DNA of 64,000 nt from Paramecium octaurelia (lineage: Eukaryota > Ciliophora > Oligohymenophorea > Peniculida > Parameciidae): the NCBI GenBank assembly GCA_905182995.1, contig CAJJDP010000074.1, positions 186,001-250,000 on the forward strand, read 5' to 3'. Under the pieces are notes generated by a model. That model was given only the letters and a program-made list of their open reading frames with translations, had not been told where the DNA came from and searched no databases. A program made the position numbers and the translations under genes. This document shows positions 1-13,384 of the stretch, piece by piece. Position 1 is the first letter of the stretch; each line of letters starts with the position of its first letter.

Positions 1-552
1 GATATTATTAAATGAACTAACTTTTTTTATATTTTGAAATTTACATCATTATGTTATGTTATTTAACTTACATTCATTGATACTTATAAATATGAAGATA
101 ATAGTGAAACTAAATATTTGATTACGTATAAATTTTTCTGCTTTGTCATTCTCTTTGTTGCATATAACTCCATTTAGAGTCACAAAGTAGTAAGGGTACG
201 ATGATTAATATTTACTTTGAAAAGGCTTTTTGAGCACTTTTATTAGAGTAAATAATGTATTATAAGGAATGATTAATAAATTTTAGTAATATTTTAAATT
301 TAGAAAATGCTCCAGGTAAGATTATTTTTTTAGATTTTAATGTATTAAATATCAACTTTAAATTATAATATAAAATATTATATAAATAAAATTTATATCA
401 ATATTTTGTAAAAAATGAATTTTGATTTAGTTTTGTGAATTCTCTAAAATGAATTTTAATTTTGATGGTTTTACATTACCCAAATTATATGAGTTAAAAA
501 AGATTCTAATAGAATTAATTAATATATATAAGTTTACTTAAAACAAATAATA
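1..552. other. AT-rich left edge, no gene recognised
   Basis: Very AT-rich sequence with no reading frame longer than a few tens of codons that looks coding under the ciliate code. It lies downstream of the minus-strand Rad5-like gene and probably contains its 3' UTR and the end or promoter of a gene outside the window. No telomeric repeat is present at the edge, so this is not a chromosome end. Confidence 0.5.
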
Positions 553-3500
553 TCAAATCATATTTGGCTGTTCAAAAATTAAAAACTTAAAGTCATCAAT
601 ATCTTATGATTTTTTTTAATCATTAGCTATGACTTTCCTTATCATTTTCTTTTTCTTTTGATGTAGCAAATTAATTTTTTCTTCAATTGTATTTGCACAT
701 AGAAACCTAATCACGTTGACTTACTTCTTTTATCCGATTCGATCAGCCCTTCCGATAGCTTGATCTTCAATGGCTGGCTAATAATAATATTAAATGAAAT
801 ACATTCCACCATGGATCCACTAGGAATACATGATTAGCCATAGTTAAATTCAACCCTGTTGATGTAGCCCTCAAAGATAATATTAAAGCAGTAATGGCAG
901 GATGTTATTCAAATGATTGAATAACTTTGTTTCTTTATTCTACAGACATAGCTCCAGTAACTACTTAACACCATATCTGTTCTTCTTGAAATTTTTCTTC
1001 AAGTAATCTAATCATTTCTATCCATTAGGTGAAGATAAGACACTTCTCCCTTTTAAGTTGGACTTTTTTCGTTTCATTAACAACTGCAAGTATTTTACTG
1101 CTAGGTCCCCACTTTGTCTCCTTGATTTCTTAAACTTCTATAGAATTGCTCTGGACACTCATAATGTCTTTCAAGCTTAATCTTTTAGAACAAGTTGGAC
1201 ATTCTCCAATGGTTTCTATAACTTCTTTGAAACAACTAAAAAAATTAATAGTTAATAATACTTATGACAATAGACATGCCCACAAATAGAAATATCAAAA
1301 GTAGTGATTCCATCTTCAGAACAGAGAGTGCAATCATTTAAATTACCTCTTTATATCAGATCGATCAATTATTATCTCTGTTTCTCTGAGATGTCTTATT
1401 CTCCTGACTTTTACTTAGCAAAAAAGTTTTCAATGCAATACTTAATTTCATCTATGGAATTTGTATCTAAATTAATTCCCTTAAGAGCAATAGAAGGATG
1501 ATCACAGGTCATTCTTAATTTGTTAATGATCTGAAAGATGTGAACAAACTATCTGCTCTTTTCAGAATTCAAATAGACTTTGAATAATTATTAAGTCCCC
1601 TCAAAGAATTTATCATAAAGTGCTCTTTCCTTGTTCTCTAATTTAACCCAACAGATTGTTTCATTTATTTGTAATTAATTTTGATTACTCAATTACTATT
1701 TGGTTCTTCTGAGAATGATTGGTTTGATTATCTCTCCCAGGATGCATTATTGTTCTTCCTCATTTTCCTCCTTGTTGATGTATGCATTCCACCAATAACT
1801 ATGTTTATAAATAAATATTATACTATTCACCAAAGGTTTCGACTCTTAAAAATGATAATAAACTGAACAAATCGTCATGCTTGTTCTAAATTGGAGTACC
1901 AGTCAAACACCATCGACATTCACTCTTTAATGCCATAGCACTTCTAGTTTATAGTGTGCTTTTAGTTTTGATATTATGAGCTTCATCTAAAATAACTCTA
2001 TAATAAGTATAGTCAAATAGATTAGTGACTTTTCCTAGATTATTTTTCTTTGGTTTAGTTCCGCATTCATAATCATTTTAACTGATTTCGATTGGTTCTC
2101 CAAAGTATTAGGACTTTTCAGTTTTATTTAATTTTAAGTCAAAGATAGATTTGAATTCTTCACTTTAATCATTATTTTAACAGAAATCTTACGAATCTAA
2201 TTCAATTTCAAAACTATCATTTAAGATTTGTGTATCATTGCTAATTTTAGATTCTTTAGACTCTTTATATTCTTTATTATCTTTATATTCCTTATACTCT
2301 TTAGATTCATTATCAGGTTTATTCCTTACTCTCTATTGTATTTCATTATCTTCTAATCCATTCTCTTTAAGCCAATTAGAATAATTCTAAGCCAATACTG
2401 TGTAAGTTGTCAAAATAACATCGTAATTAGAGAAGACAACTTTCTTATTTCTATTTGAAATCTTATAGAATACCAAAACTTGAAGACTATTAGGTAAAGA
2501 ATGTTTTTTAATTTCAGCATCCCATTACAATAAAACAGATTTTGGAACAATGATTAATGTGACTCTTCCTTTTTTTTAAGTTTACAAAATTAAAGCCAAA
2601 GTCATAATAGTTTTTCCTAATCCCATTTCATCTGCAAGGATTCCTCCTTTTGTCAAATTATAAGATTGAAATTCATCTGTTATTTTACCTGTAAATGTAT
2701 TCATATATAATTTTTTGCCATTCTCTAACAGAACTTCCTCCCATAACGGAGACAATTGCCATTAACCCTTTTCTTTAGCTTCTGAATTTTTGGGATTGGG
2801 TATTATACCTTCTCTCCACAACATCCAAGTTAATGCTTATTTCTAATGTTGTTTCAATTCACAAACCATAGTTTTAGGTTTAGGGTGTTCATATAATTCT
2901 TAATCTTTACTATTTAAAAATGAATTAATTTCATTCTCATTGATTTCCTCAGACAATTTTAATTTACCTGTACAAAAATCTATCATCTTTTACACTTGTT
3001 CTCTTCTATTGATATCCAGCTATTTTAATGATTGCTAATATTTTTAACAATCACATAAATTTCCTGAAGAAATCTATAATTCAAAGTATTCTTTGTCTTT
3101 CTTATGAGTTATCCCTCCCACAATTACCTAGATGAATGGGTTTTAAATCTCTTTATATAAGGAGGAATTCTCAGCATTAAGTGACAGAAATGTCTTTACA
3201 CTCAATTATTCAATATTATCCACCTTATATCTTAACTCATTAAGTTTATCAATGCTTGCTTGATGAGTATGAAATCCTTGACATAATGATTGATAAGTGC
3301 AACTCAGTTTTAGGAACAGCAACTCAAAACAATACTTTTGATAGTTCTGCTATTTTTGTTAAGGTACATGTTTGGTAGATGTAGATATAAATTTCTATAT
3401 TTCAAGCAATAGAGTATTCATGTATTTTTTAAAGTAAACATTCTAGTAAATAGGTACTTCCTATTGGACTGGAGTGAATTACAACTCTTCATTGGTGTAG

Positions 3501-4324
3501 TATTTATTTTTTGATAAAAACAAGCAAGAACTCTTAAAGTCTTTTAGAGAATATAATTTATTGGAAAATGCTGAATTTTACAATGAATTCCTATAGTACT
3601 CATTGTTTGTAATGATCACTCTTGCAAAATCTTTGAAAGTAAGATCAAGTCTAAGGGGTTATCCCATTTGAAGGGAATGAAATTTCTCCAATTAAGTAAA
3701 AAATATCTTAACATACTTGTCTGATTTGATCATTGCTGGTATTGTTCTTTGGAGATTTAGCAAATCGAATAGGAGTAGAAGGGATAAACGAGCAAAGTAT
3801 TGTAAGTCTACATTGAGATCCTCTTCTGATTCGGCATATGAAAATCTTTCTCTACTCACGAAGCCGTCTTAGAATGCTTTTTAATTGAATTTAGATAGAT
3901 CAAATTAATCATTTAGAGCATTCTACTTCAAATAGACATCCAATCGAATTTGTCTTAAATTATCTGGATATTTGAAATTCACTTATCTTGCAATTACCTT
4001 AACGTAATCTACTGTCAATAAAAACCACCAGATTTCATCATAACAATGAGAAATTCTTCCATGAATTTATAATGGTTTGTAATGAACCTGTTTTCCAATC
4101 TTCTTTTATTTCAGAACCAAAGTGGATTGTTTGAAATACTTGGTTTTAGTTACAATGTATGTTGATATATTTTCATTTTTTAATGAGCCAATAGGAGTGC
4201 TAAAATCAATCAATTGAGGACAAAGAAATGCTTTGTCATTAGGATCTAATTCAATAAAGGAATTAGGTTCATAATAGTATGGTGCTAGTAAACTTCCTAA
4301 ATAATACTTGGATTCCTTCTTCAT
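553..4324 (-). CDS. Rad5/HLTF-type SNF2 ATPase with internal RING finger
   Basis: SNF2-family DNA-dependent ATPase, probably a nuclear E3 ubiquitin ligase and translocase for post-replication repair. The sequence shows motif [10 protein letters not shown] near residue 560, the DEAH box of motif II in [14 protein letters not shown] near residue 785, and motif III LTGTPIQN. A C3HC4 RING finger follows near residues 1000–1045 (CTLC, CGHVYC, CPTC). The C-terminal helicase lobe ends with FLVDPWWN and [16 protein letters not shown] between the two helicase lobes is the hallmark of Rad5, HLTF and SHPRH. The QKQALTWM and PLWEE elements just before motif I favour Rad5/HLTF. A possible N-terminal HIRAN domain is not clear by eye. 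Introns of about 25 nt interrupt it, for example inside DPWWN|PAIEDQ. The start is the first ATG after non-coding sequence. TAA and TAG serve as Gln and the stop is TGA. About 1,200 residues. Confidence 0.88.
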
Positions 4325-4477
4325 CTATTAATAAAAATTTAAGGAGGGTAACTTGAATTGTTTAGTATAAACATCATAATCCTGTTATTTTTTTTCTGTT
4401 TTACACTAAAATAAAATATCAACTATAATCGTAAGCTCTAAATTAAGTAATTTACATTAAAATAATATTAATATTAA

Positions 4478-7048
4478 TCATTCTGGTTCTTCTTCTTCAG
4501 ATTCTTCTTCAATTAATCCGATATCATCTAAATTTGTTATAAATGATTGATACAATTAGGTTAAGATTGAGTAATGAGAGGTCCATCTGTCATTTCATCA
4601 AAAACCAATTCAAATTTGTTGTCAAGATAATTTTCACAAATAATCTTTTTGGGATTGTAGAAGTTTGGAGGTGGAAAGATTGGATCCAATGCAATTCTTC
4701 ACTTATGCATGATAAATACTTGAAGGCATTGTCCAGCATCTAAGGTATCAACTTTGATAGTAAAGGACAGCAAATTTCGATTGAAGGATTAGTATTTGCC
4801 TCGATCATTTTAACATTGAAAGTATCATCAATCATAAAATCTAATCCAAATATTTCAAAAGTGTTCTCTCTCTTATTCTAATCTATTTTACCATACACTG
4901 CCTTAAATTGTTCAGTTGCCATTTACTAGATAAATCATAACTGAGATATAAATACTTTCATTTTTGCATAGATCTTATTAAAATCGCCTCCCAAATTCTC
5001 AACATAAACCGAAAATTCTTCAAAACTAACTTTATTGCCTTTCTCATATTTCCCATAATCTTCTCCTTTTTTCTATACAGCATCATTAGTTAAATGAACC
5101 ATTTTGTTAGTTAGATTTTTCATTGTGAATTCTTTGCTCGAGGTTCTGACATATCCCTCAGTGTACCAGTAACCTTTTTAATTTCCATTGATTGATACAT
5201 ACATACTATAACACCTTATATCAAATTTGCGTTTATTATAAAGCAAGGGTCTATCAATATACAGCTACACAATAAATGTTTTATAGCTTCCATTCTTATG
5301 CATTTCTCTTGAGTTCAAAATAGATTGAATTTCGTTGATGTCTTCAGATACCTTGATTCCATTTCCTCTGTTAGTGATTTCCCCAGGCTTTATAATCCAA
5401 ATATTTCTGCGTTTGTTCTTTTCATCAGTTTCCTAATTGATCATCTATTATCTTTCTTTATATGCCTCCATAAATTGATGATATTCTGGCCCGTCCAGAC
5501 TTTTGATATGATAGGTAACAGGTAGATTTTCAAATACATTCAAATTTTATGATTCATAATATGCCTTCATATTGTAAAATAAAGCCTTCTTATTTCCTAA
5601 ATGAAAATTGTTCTCTAAGTGATTATGTGCTTTAACAGGTTCATTATATACAGAGAGTTTAGGTTTAACTGCTTGAGCCTATTCCAAAGTTAATAATTTC
5701 GATTGTCGACCTTATCCATTAAGAATTGTACTGAATTGTCTTAATTCTGCATTTGCAAGGAATTTACTCCATTAACTATTAATTTTTTGTATTGCATCAA
5801 CTTTTATCAATTCACTTTCACTCTGTTCATCCTACTTTGAGAAGCCCAAACTAACAGAACCTATTGTTGTTAGAGACGATGAGGCACTTTGACAACTCAT
5901 TGATTCATTTGGATTACGATTTAAAGCCTTCATATTTTCATGTATTGAGTTCACTTTCAATTGAGTCCAAACAAAATGGGAAGACTCTTGCTCATCCTAA
6001 ATACTCCACCACCATCTAGTTTTTAAAATCTGTCTGACTAACATTCCATTATTACCTTTTCCAACGTATGCTTTGTAAATATTTTAATTTGGTTAAACGA
6101 AAAGACAATTAGATAAATTCATAACATTGAAATAGTGTCTCATAGAGGCATATCTTTCTTAAAATATCAAATCCTATGGGTATTTCGGATCAAAATAATA
6201 GATTCCATCAAATTTCTTTAATTTTTTCTTTTTGATACTTGGTAATTATGTTGTCGTTGAATTTGCATTTGCCACTTACATAACACTTGGCACATTTCCC
6301 ATAGGCTCTATTTTGATATTCCTTGAAGTTTTCATCAATTATGAATTTTTTCGAACTTACTTTGCCGTTCTGACAGTTTCAGTTTCAATTTAAGTAGAGT
6401 GTTTTTCCATTTGCAATCGAATCTTCTAAACGATTTCTTTTTCTAGCTTATTATCCATTGAGTTATTCAAAAAGGAATCCTAAAATTTATTTCTTTCTAC
6501 CATAAATAATTGATAGTACAGATAATGTGAATTGGCTTTGATGAAATGTTCAATGTGGATACGCCATCTGTCTATGGAAATATTTACATGAACCTCCCTT
6601 ATTAATATTTTAAATGATTGGATTTCTTTGATTTTGGAGAGTTTACTTAATTTTTTGCTATGATTTTTAATTATAAATCCTTACATTTCTTCTTCTTCAC
6701 ATGTTATATTTATTTAAGAACATGAATATTATTGATTTTCTCTATTTTAGGGAAAATTTATTAAGTTGGACTTTCAGATCTCTCCAATTGATCATATTTA
6801 TACTATGTAAACAGTTTTGGACTAAAATTTTTCTTTTTTATAACTGCCTTTATTGAATCCTTTATTAGTTCCTACACTCCTGGCGATTTCAATAGTTGTT
6901 CCATTGAACGATGCTTAGATGGAGTCAAGAATTCAGTTGTCGACGACTACTATTATTTAAGTGTCGCCTAGTTGATCATTTGACATATGCTGAAGTTCAA
7001 ATTAGGCATAGAGAATTGCTCTGTTTTATCTTAGATTAACAAATTCAT
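4478..7048 (-). CDS. Tubulin tyrosine ligase-like (TTLL) enzyme
   Basis: ATP-grasp amino-acid ligase that should add glutamate or glycine to tubulin tails in cilia and cortical microtubules. The core is clear: RWWWSIQDEQ, then NIWIIKPGEITNRGNGI, KFDIRCYSMYVSINGN, MVHLTNDAVQKKGEDYGKY, and FGLDFMIDDTFNVKMIEANT (the Mg/ATP-binding end). These motifs define the TTLL family; the sequence alone does not tell me whether it is a glutamylase or a glycylase. It ends in an acidic tail (EEESEEEEPE). Introns of 26 and 30 nt are visible in the 3' half. The first about 150 codons change reading frame between 6,450 and 6,900, so at least one intron there is unresolved. The ATG at 7048 is the most upstream plausible start; 7009 is an alternative. 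Confidence 0.88.
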
Positions 7049-7302
7049 AATAAATATTATTATGTAAATAAAATCTAAAATGTACTATCTCTAAACTTCA
7101 TTCTCAAAATGAGTTTGCTCATCTAGTTATATTTCTATAATGGCAAGTTAAATATTTTAATCAACAGTTAAATGAATATTGTAACTCTTAGCATTCTATA
7201 TTATTTGATATTTTTAATATGAGATATAAATAATATTAATTTAGTTTATATTAATTTTCTAACTCATTTTTAATACGATAAGACTATCAATATGCTGTTT
7301 GC

Positions 7303-7524
7303 ATGAAAATTTCTATTAAACAAGTATTTTGATAATATATTAACTAAGAACATATTTAATTTGTAATTTATTAGAATAATAATCTGGAAGAAGAAATCAA
7401 CAACTTTTGTTTAGCAACTTAGATTGAGTCAACTTAGGCTATCTTGGATCATTTCTCTTTTGATTTAGGGAACTCTAAGATTGTGTATAAAAAATATTCC
7501 TCAATTAACTAAAAGAAATAATGA
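7303..7524 (+). CDS. Possible small protein, unrecognised
   Basis: A coding-looking frame of about 47 codons ending in TGA (starting NLEEEINNFCLATQIES) lies in an otherwise gene-free gap. It has no ATG of its own. It can be joined to a short upstream ATG exon at 7303 only by a 51-nt intron, longer than the others in this window. It may be a real small gene, part of a longer gene, or chance. The gap 7049–7810 holds nothing else I can support. Confidence 0.22.
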
Positions 7525-7810
7525 AGAATTATGTATAATGCTATTTATAAAAGGTTCTTTTCATTTATGACCCGAAATGTAATTAAAAATATTTCTATTT
7601 TTCAAGAAAACATACTATGCTAATTACCTAATATCATGCTATTAGAAGTTTAAGTTGACTTAACAAATATTATGTATTTTGAGATTTTGTGCAATTTATA
7701 ATACAATAATATGACATTACCATTAAGAACTAATAATTAAACAGATCCATGTTATGTCAACTTCTCAGTTGATGATATAATGATTTATTATAAATAATGA
7801 AAATTAATTT

Positions 7811-9327
7811 ATGAAACAATTATTGAAACCTTCGATAAATTTTGATTTCAACGACGCCATATTTGAAAATATTCCTCCACAAGCTTAGAAACCAAGTGCA
7901 TAATAAAAGAATACTTATCTCAATCAATAGTAGGGAAAAGATGATGATAAGAAAAATTAGAAAAACATTGTGAGACCATGGAGTTCTTAGAGATAAATGA
8001 CAGATTAAGGTTAAAGGGAATAGAATTAGTAGCTGATTGGGTTGAATTCCAAACAATATACACAGAAACAACTCCTTCCATAAAATACATCTGCTAAATC
8101 TGTGAAATTTGATAAAAATCAAGGATTTGCAACAGCAGCTCCTAGCATTCAATCGAATTGCTACTTTCCTTAATAACAGCAAACCATTCTTAAAAAATCT
8201 GGAAACCATTCACAATAATAAATTACAAAATAACAAATGGATATTCAGAATAACAATAATATATAGCAATAAAACCAAGAATTAATTAAAAATGCCGGTA
8301 TTTTTGATTGGGATGAAGCTGATTTAGATAATTAATTCTTTATTAATAATAAAAAATATGAATCTATTGAAAAATAGAATTTAGAAAGGTTCCTATCTAG
8401 GTAATAAAAGTCTGATGTAATTCAAACTTCAATCAAATAAAACCAAACTATATTAAGACAATAGCAGAAAGAGATCTAATAAAAACTTGATAATATTGAA
8501 TAATTAAGGATGAATGAAATTCTATAAAATAATTTAGTTATATCATAGTCCTTTTTAAATAAAATTGAATAATAGGATGATCCCAAAAAAGAAGTGTAAA
8601 TTTAATAGAAACCTATTAAAAATAATGAAAAAGATATGAATTATGATGAAGAATATGAACAAGAAAATTTTGAAATGGATGAAGACAATAAGGCAGAGGA
8701 TAAATAAAATGATATTCCGAAGGTATAGAAATAACTATAAGAGAACTAATAGAAAAAATCTGAAATTAAATTAGATAGAGTTTAAGAAAATAGTAAAAAA
8801 GTTAAGTCAAATGAAAGCTTATTAAAGGCATCCAAAACTAAAAAATAAGTAGTTTATAAAGCTAAAAATGCAAAGGAACGAAAATAAGAATTAATAAATA
8901 TGAGAACTGATTTAGAGAAGTATTTGCTGTAGAATAACCAGCCAATTACTAAAATGTTTCAAGATTTATAAGATACTAAGGAGAAGGAGAAAATTATGAT
9001 TGAGGTAAATACTAAAAGATAAGAAGAATTGTCTTAAGCAAAACTCACATTAAAGTAACTGTAAGAAAAATTTAGTAGATAATAATAGATAATAGAGGTA
9101 ATCATAAAATCAATAAATTTAAGGATTTAAATAATAAAGAATAGCATGCTAACTAGATAATTCAAAAATTGACTGAGAACAAACAAAAGTATAGCAAATA
9201 GTGGGAACTTTAAGTGGAGAAATACATGGCTTGTAAAGTTATTGCTAGATTTTTGAAAGGAAGAAAAGATAGAAAACTGTTTAAAGAATTTAGAAGACAA
9301 AGCTTTATTAATAGATTAAAATAATGA
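7811..9327 (+). CDS. Gln-rich coiled-coil protein, unknown
   Basis: About 496 residues with one 26-nt intron near 9,100. No domain is recognised. The N-terminal half is low-complexity and rich in Gln, Asn and Lys. A short conserved-looking aromatic/acidic stretch (NAGIFDWDEADLDNQF) is followed by long heptad-like Lys/Glu/Gln helices and a basic C-terminus containing FLKGRKDRKLFKEFRR. Such proteins are common in ciliate cortex and basal-body structures, but nothing here proves that. A five-codon upstream ATG at 7797 is ended by TGA, so the start at 7811 was chosen. Many of the Gln residues are encoded by TAA or TAG. Confidence 0.75.
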
Positions 9328-9502
9328 TTATAAATTTAATTAAAAATGTCATAATTTATTGAACATTTATACAAGCAAGCAAGAAATATTAATCAAGTCA
9401 CAAATGGCAGCTGCTTTCTGATGTTTTTTAATCATCGAATTGAGCATTTCAACTTTATTTGATATGGTGTATAATTGGAAAATCAAATAATTAAGCAAAA
9501 AT

Positions 9503-9821
9503 ATGGCCTCATATTATTATTAAAGCACATATGAGAAAATTTAGTAGTTTTTAAACAGCCCCTCTTAATTTAGACGTTCATAATTCACTTTGCTAATATC
9601 AATCTATTTTCAATAATACAAGTTAAGCTAAATTGGTAGAAATGATACAGGAAAGTGATTATGTTGAGTTAGAATGCATTAAAAAGAAACTTAAAGTACG
9701 ATTGAAACAAAAACAAAGTATTTTGATCTAAAACTTGATATACAACACATAAATATATATTTAGTATATAAAGAGTATTAAAATAAAAGTATATATTATT
9801 AAATCATATTTTAATGAATGA
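9503..9821 (+). CDS. Possible small protein, unrecognised
   Basis: A reading frame starting MASYYYQSTYEKIQQFL looks coding. It continues in another frame (MIQESDYVELECIKKKL) if an 18-nt GT–AG intron is removed. The protein would be about 100 residues with no known domain. An additional short frame starting MSQFIEHLYKQARNINQ lies just upstream, around 9,345. The gene model is uncertain and could be a fragment of a gene whose exons I did not connect. Confidence 0.25.
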
Positions 9822-9869
9822 CAATTTAGAATAGTCTAAAAACCATTATTAATTTTAATAAAAATATTA

Positions 9870-10079
9870 ATGATAAATAGGTTGTAAGTTGGATACTTAT
9901 TAATTGGATTTACAGCAGGATTTTATTTTGCAATAAACTTAGATCAAGCATATTACTTCTCTTTGCATCATAAGCTATTCTTGCCTTTGAGAGATGAATA
10001 TAACAAAACTGATAGAACATTTTCAACATTATTTAATACTTTCAAACAGGGGGTCAAGAATGCTTATGATGATATTTGA
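9870..10079 (+). CDS. Small membrane-anchored protein, 69 aa
   Basis: Intronless frame of 69 codons plus TGA, with one Gln encoded by TAA. It starts MINRLQVGYLLIGFTAGFYF, giving one hydrophobic segment at about residues 5–25 near the N-terminus. A soluble part of mixed charge follows, ending KQGVKNAYDDI. Size and topology resemble single-pass accessory subunits of mitochondrial membrane complexes, but no family is recognised. It sits 17 nt before the next start codon and shows normal ciliate codon use, which supports a real gene. Confidence 0.55.
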
Positions 10080-10096
10080 GTTAATATAAAATATTA

Positions 10097-12078
10097 ATGA
10101 ATTTAAATTATATTGACAATTATTGTTAAGCTTTAGATGTCTCATAATAATAATAAAAACCATAGAGTATGCATTATTCAAATAGAGAATACACTTTTGC
10201 TTCATCTGGTCAAAATTAAGTAGTTAACATGGACAAAAAATAATAGCAACAAGATTCAAATTTTATTTACAAATATCACAATAGCAGCCTCCCTCCCAAA
10301 AATTACACTAAGAAGAAATCACCGAGTCAACCTACTTCATATTGGAATAAATTGAAATAATAATATGTTCCATTACAATCAACTCAGTCGACACATCATA
10401 GTAATCAAAACCAATCAGTTGAAAGTGATCACTAGAGTTATGAATAATTGGCTATTTACAATAACCTATTGAAGTTGGAGTTGGAAAAACAATTGTTTAA
10501 TTGTGGAGTTTTTGTTATCAAATAAAATAATGGAAAATGCGTTGACTTTTACATGGAATTAAAAAAACAGAAAGAGCATTATGAAAAATAGATCTAAGAG
10601 TTGTAGGGCATTATTTAAAACTATTAAAACAATGTTAATGAATAAATTGACTATTCTGAATATTAACGATAGAATCAAGAATTAAGTACAACAATTCAAC
10701 AAGCAATTTCAAAACTCACATTAGCCAACTAAACAATCAATTAATTAGAACAAGAAAAAGAATCATTGCTAGATTATGTTGATAAGTAGAAAGACATTGC
10801 TGAACAATTAAAGTAGTAAAATGATCATTAGGATATAAAATAAAAAGAGATGAAAGTTATGATTTTACAATTGTAAAAATAAATTGAATAATACAATGTT
10901 GAAGTGATGGAGAAAGAGGACTTCATCAAAGAAATTAGTGAGATGTAAAATAAGAGTAAAAGTTTATTGTAGGATGAAATTATGACATATCAATAATAGA
11001 TTACTACACTTCAACGATAATTATAAGATTATGAATAGTAAAATAAGGATTTAAGTAGAAAATTTAATGACAGTGCATCTTAAATCCAAATGGTAATTAG
11101 ACAGTCTGATGACAAGCAAAGTTAACTTCAATTTACACAGATTTAAGATAATCATAGTGTTTGTGAATTTGATAGCAATTTAAAATCATCAAGAAATACC
11201 AACCTTATTCAGAAGTAATAATAAGGTTTAGATTAGATGATTCGAATCAATAAATAAACTCTCTCAGATTTTTAGCAGTAATTGATGTTACATCAGAAAT
11301 TAGGAGAGTATTAGGAGAAATAAAGTAATTAATTATAACAGATTGAATCATATAATAAATAACTAATAACAATCACATAATAGAACTAAACACTACTCTA
11401 ATAAAATTCCTGTCTTATAGAAAAGGAAGTTCATCTAAATCGGCAATTATAAGAATTAAGTTAAAATCTGGATAAACTTTAATTGGAAAGATAAGAATAA
11501 GTGGAATAAATGGAATTATTACAGCAGTAAGTCATAGAGCAAAATGAAATCAACTAAGATTTAAATGATTAATATTTAAGATAAACAAATGAGTTGTAAA
11601 ATGCAATTCAAATTTAATAAAAGTATAACACATTATAACTTAGAGTTTAAGTAGATGTGGAATATTATGAGAAGTAAATCATCTTCTTTATTTTAGCATA
11701 ATATCTGACTTTACTTCCTAATTAATTAAAATTTTTAAGAAGATTGAAGACATAGTAGTTAAATTATCAGCTTCTGATTTAAATAAAATTTAAGTAAATG
11801 AGATCTCGACCAATACAATATTGATATCTCTTGATCATCTAGAAAATTTGGTCATTAGAAATCTGGGTTGTAGTAAAACTCAAGTAAACAATTCGAATCC
11901 AATTAATAATAATACTTAGTTCAATTTCTCAACTATCCAAACTCCAACTAATAATATGGTGCAGCATAGTAAGTACTTTTCAAATGAATGTTTTGACAGC
12001 AATCAAAAAAACAGTATGTTGAGCAACTTAAGCAGTCATAATAAACCATATTTAGTGAAGAGGAATTACTATTTGTGA
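10097..12078 (+). CDS. Long coiled-coil protein, unknown
   Basis: About 652 residues with one 23-nt intron near 11,670, after which the frame stays open to TGA. The first 110 residues are low complexity (Gln, Asn, Ser). Residues 115–520 are an almost continuous coiled coil with Gln/Glu/Leu heptads such as NQLEQEKESLLDYVDKQ. The tail is Ser/Asn-rich and ends KPYLVKRNYYL. No catalytic domain is visible. Likely a structural protein of cytoskeleton or basal body by composition only. The next start codon is only 14 nt beyond its stop. Confidence 0.78.
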
Positions 12079-12092
12079 ATTTATTTATTTAT

Positions 12093-13384
12093 ATGCTGAA
12101 ATCAAATAAACTAACTTCTGAGTCAGCTCTAACTACTAACAGACCCACTAGTCGTATAGATTCGTCTTATTTAAACAGAGGAACTTCCCAGCACACTTAA
12201 AGATAAAGTACAAATAAAAAATATTGGATTCAAATCAATAAAGCTCATGAGGAAATTATTGACACTTAACCTTACATTACGATTGAAAAGTTTAGAAAAA
12301 CAAATTCATGTCACATCAGAGTTAGTTTAGCATTAATTTTACTTAGCCATCCCTAAATAGGAAGACAAGTTCCGACATAAAAAATTAATTAGAGTTAAAT
12401 GAGATTAAACAATATATTCAAGAAGTTGATGACAACTATGAGGATCAACCATTTTGTAAAAAGGAGAATCCAAAATAAATACAGCAATACTAAAATGAGA
12501 AGAGACTCAACCATTTAAATTTAATATTGACATAATTCAGAGAAGAAATAAAAAGTAGAAATATATCAAATGACATAGAATCTTAAAATTAATAAAGTAT
12601 TTATATAATTTGATGAATACAAGAATTCAACAATAAAATTAAGATTAGAGCAAAACAGATTGCAATTATTAAGTACTTCTTTCAATAATCTTAGATAAAA
12701 ATCAGACAACCAAATAGGCTTTAAACTATCCAAACTAAAATAATAGAATATATAACCGTAGCTGATTTACAGCAACCATCTTAAAGTACTAAATGATTTA
12801 AATTTAATGAATCTAGTCCTTTAGAGCCTCTTCAGATTACATTTTGAATTAAATACCACTCTTACCTACTTAATAGATATCGAAATTGACTGAAAAATTA
12901 GGGAATTTAGACAATTACAAGTAAGAAAAGTGATTATTAATCATTTATTAGTTTAGCAAGTGAAAGAGTTGGTAAACTTAAAGAGTATTGTGGGAGACCC
13001 TAAACATCTATGAAAAGGATTCTGAGAAGGAATAAAAAGTTTCCTGATGAATTAGATAATCAGTTATTTATGGATGAATCAGTTATTAGTGAGACTGAAG
13101 GTATGACTGTTGTTCCTATTAATCTTAGCCAAATTAAATTCATTATATGGAGAAAGCATTTCGGTTTAAAAGAATTTAATTTAAAATCAAAAAAGCAATC
13201 CTATTAAAGCAATCTAAGCAATAAAGAAGATGGATCAAATAAAGTCCATTATCAATAATGTTAACGCAAATAAATTAATGAACAAGTTTATAATATGAAT
13301 AAAAATATACACTCATTTTTTACATATTTTGCAACTATATTGTTCCATCTAATTGGCTTATTCTTATGTTAATCCCATACATGA
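12093..13384 (+). CDS. Unknown multi-exon protein
   Basis: No domain is recognised. Clear coding blocks are joined by introns: a 26-nt intron at about 12,327 joins NSCHIR to PSLNRKTSSDIK, and a 31-nt intron at about 12,911 joins LGNLDNY to LASERVGKLKEYCG. The junctions between 12,590 and 12,850 are not resolved, so the middle of the model is tentative. The C-terminal part contains MKRILRRNKKFPDELDNQ. The only in-frame TGA after it is at 13382–13384, which makes the last about 24 codons antisense to the PHD finger of the neighbouring minus-strand gene. Either the two CDS really overlap tail to tail, or an undetected intron ends this one sooner. Confidence 0.55.

Noticed and set aside
7820-8209. 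A 129-codon hydrophobic minus-strand frame
   Set aside because: It is antisense to the Gln-rich coiled-coil gene and exists only because that gene lacks certain codons; no intron or family support.
12076-12095. Joining the coiled-coil gene ending at 12,078 with the next gene as one CDS
   Set aside because: No GT–AG intron of usual size removes the TGA while keeping both frames.
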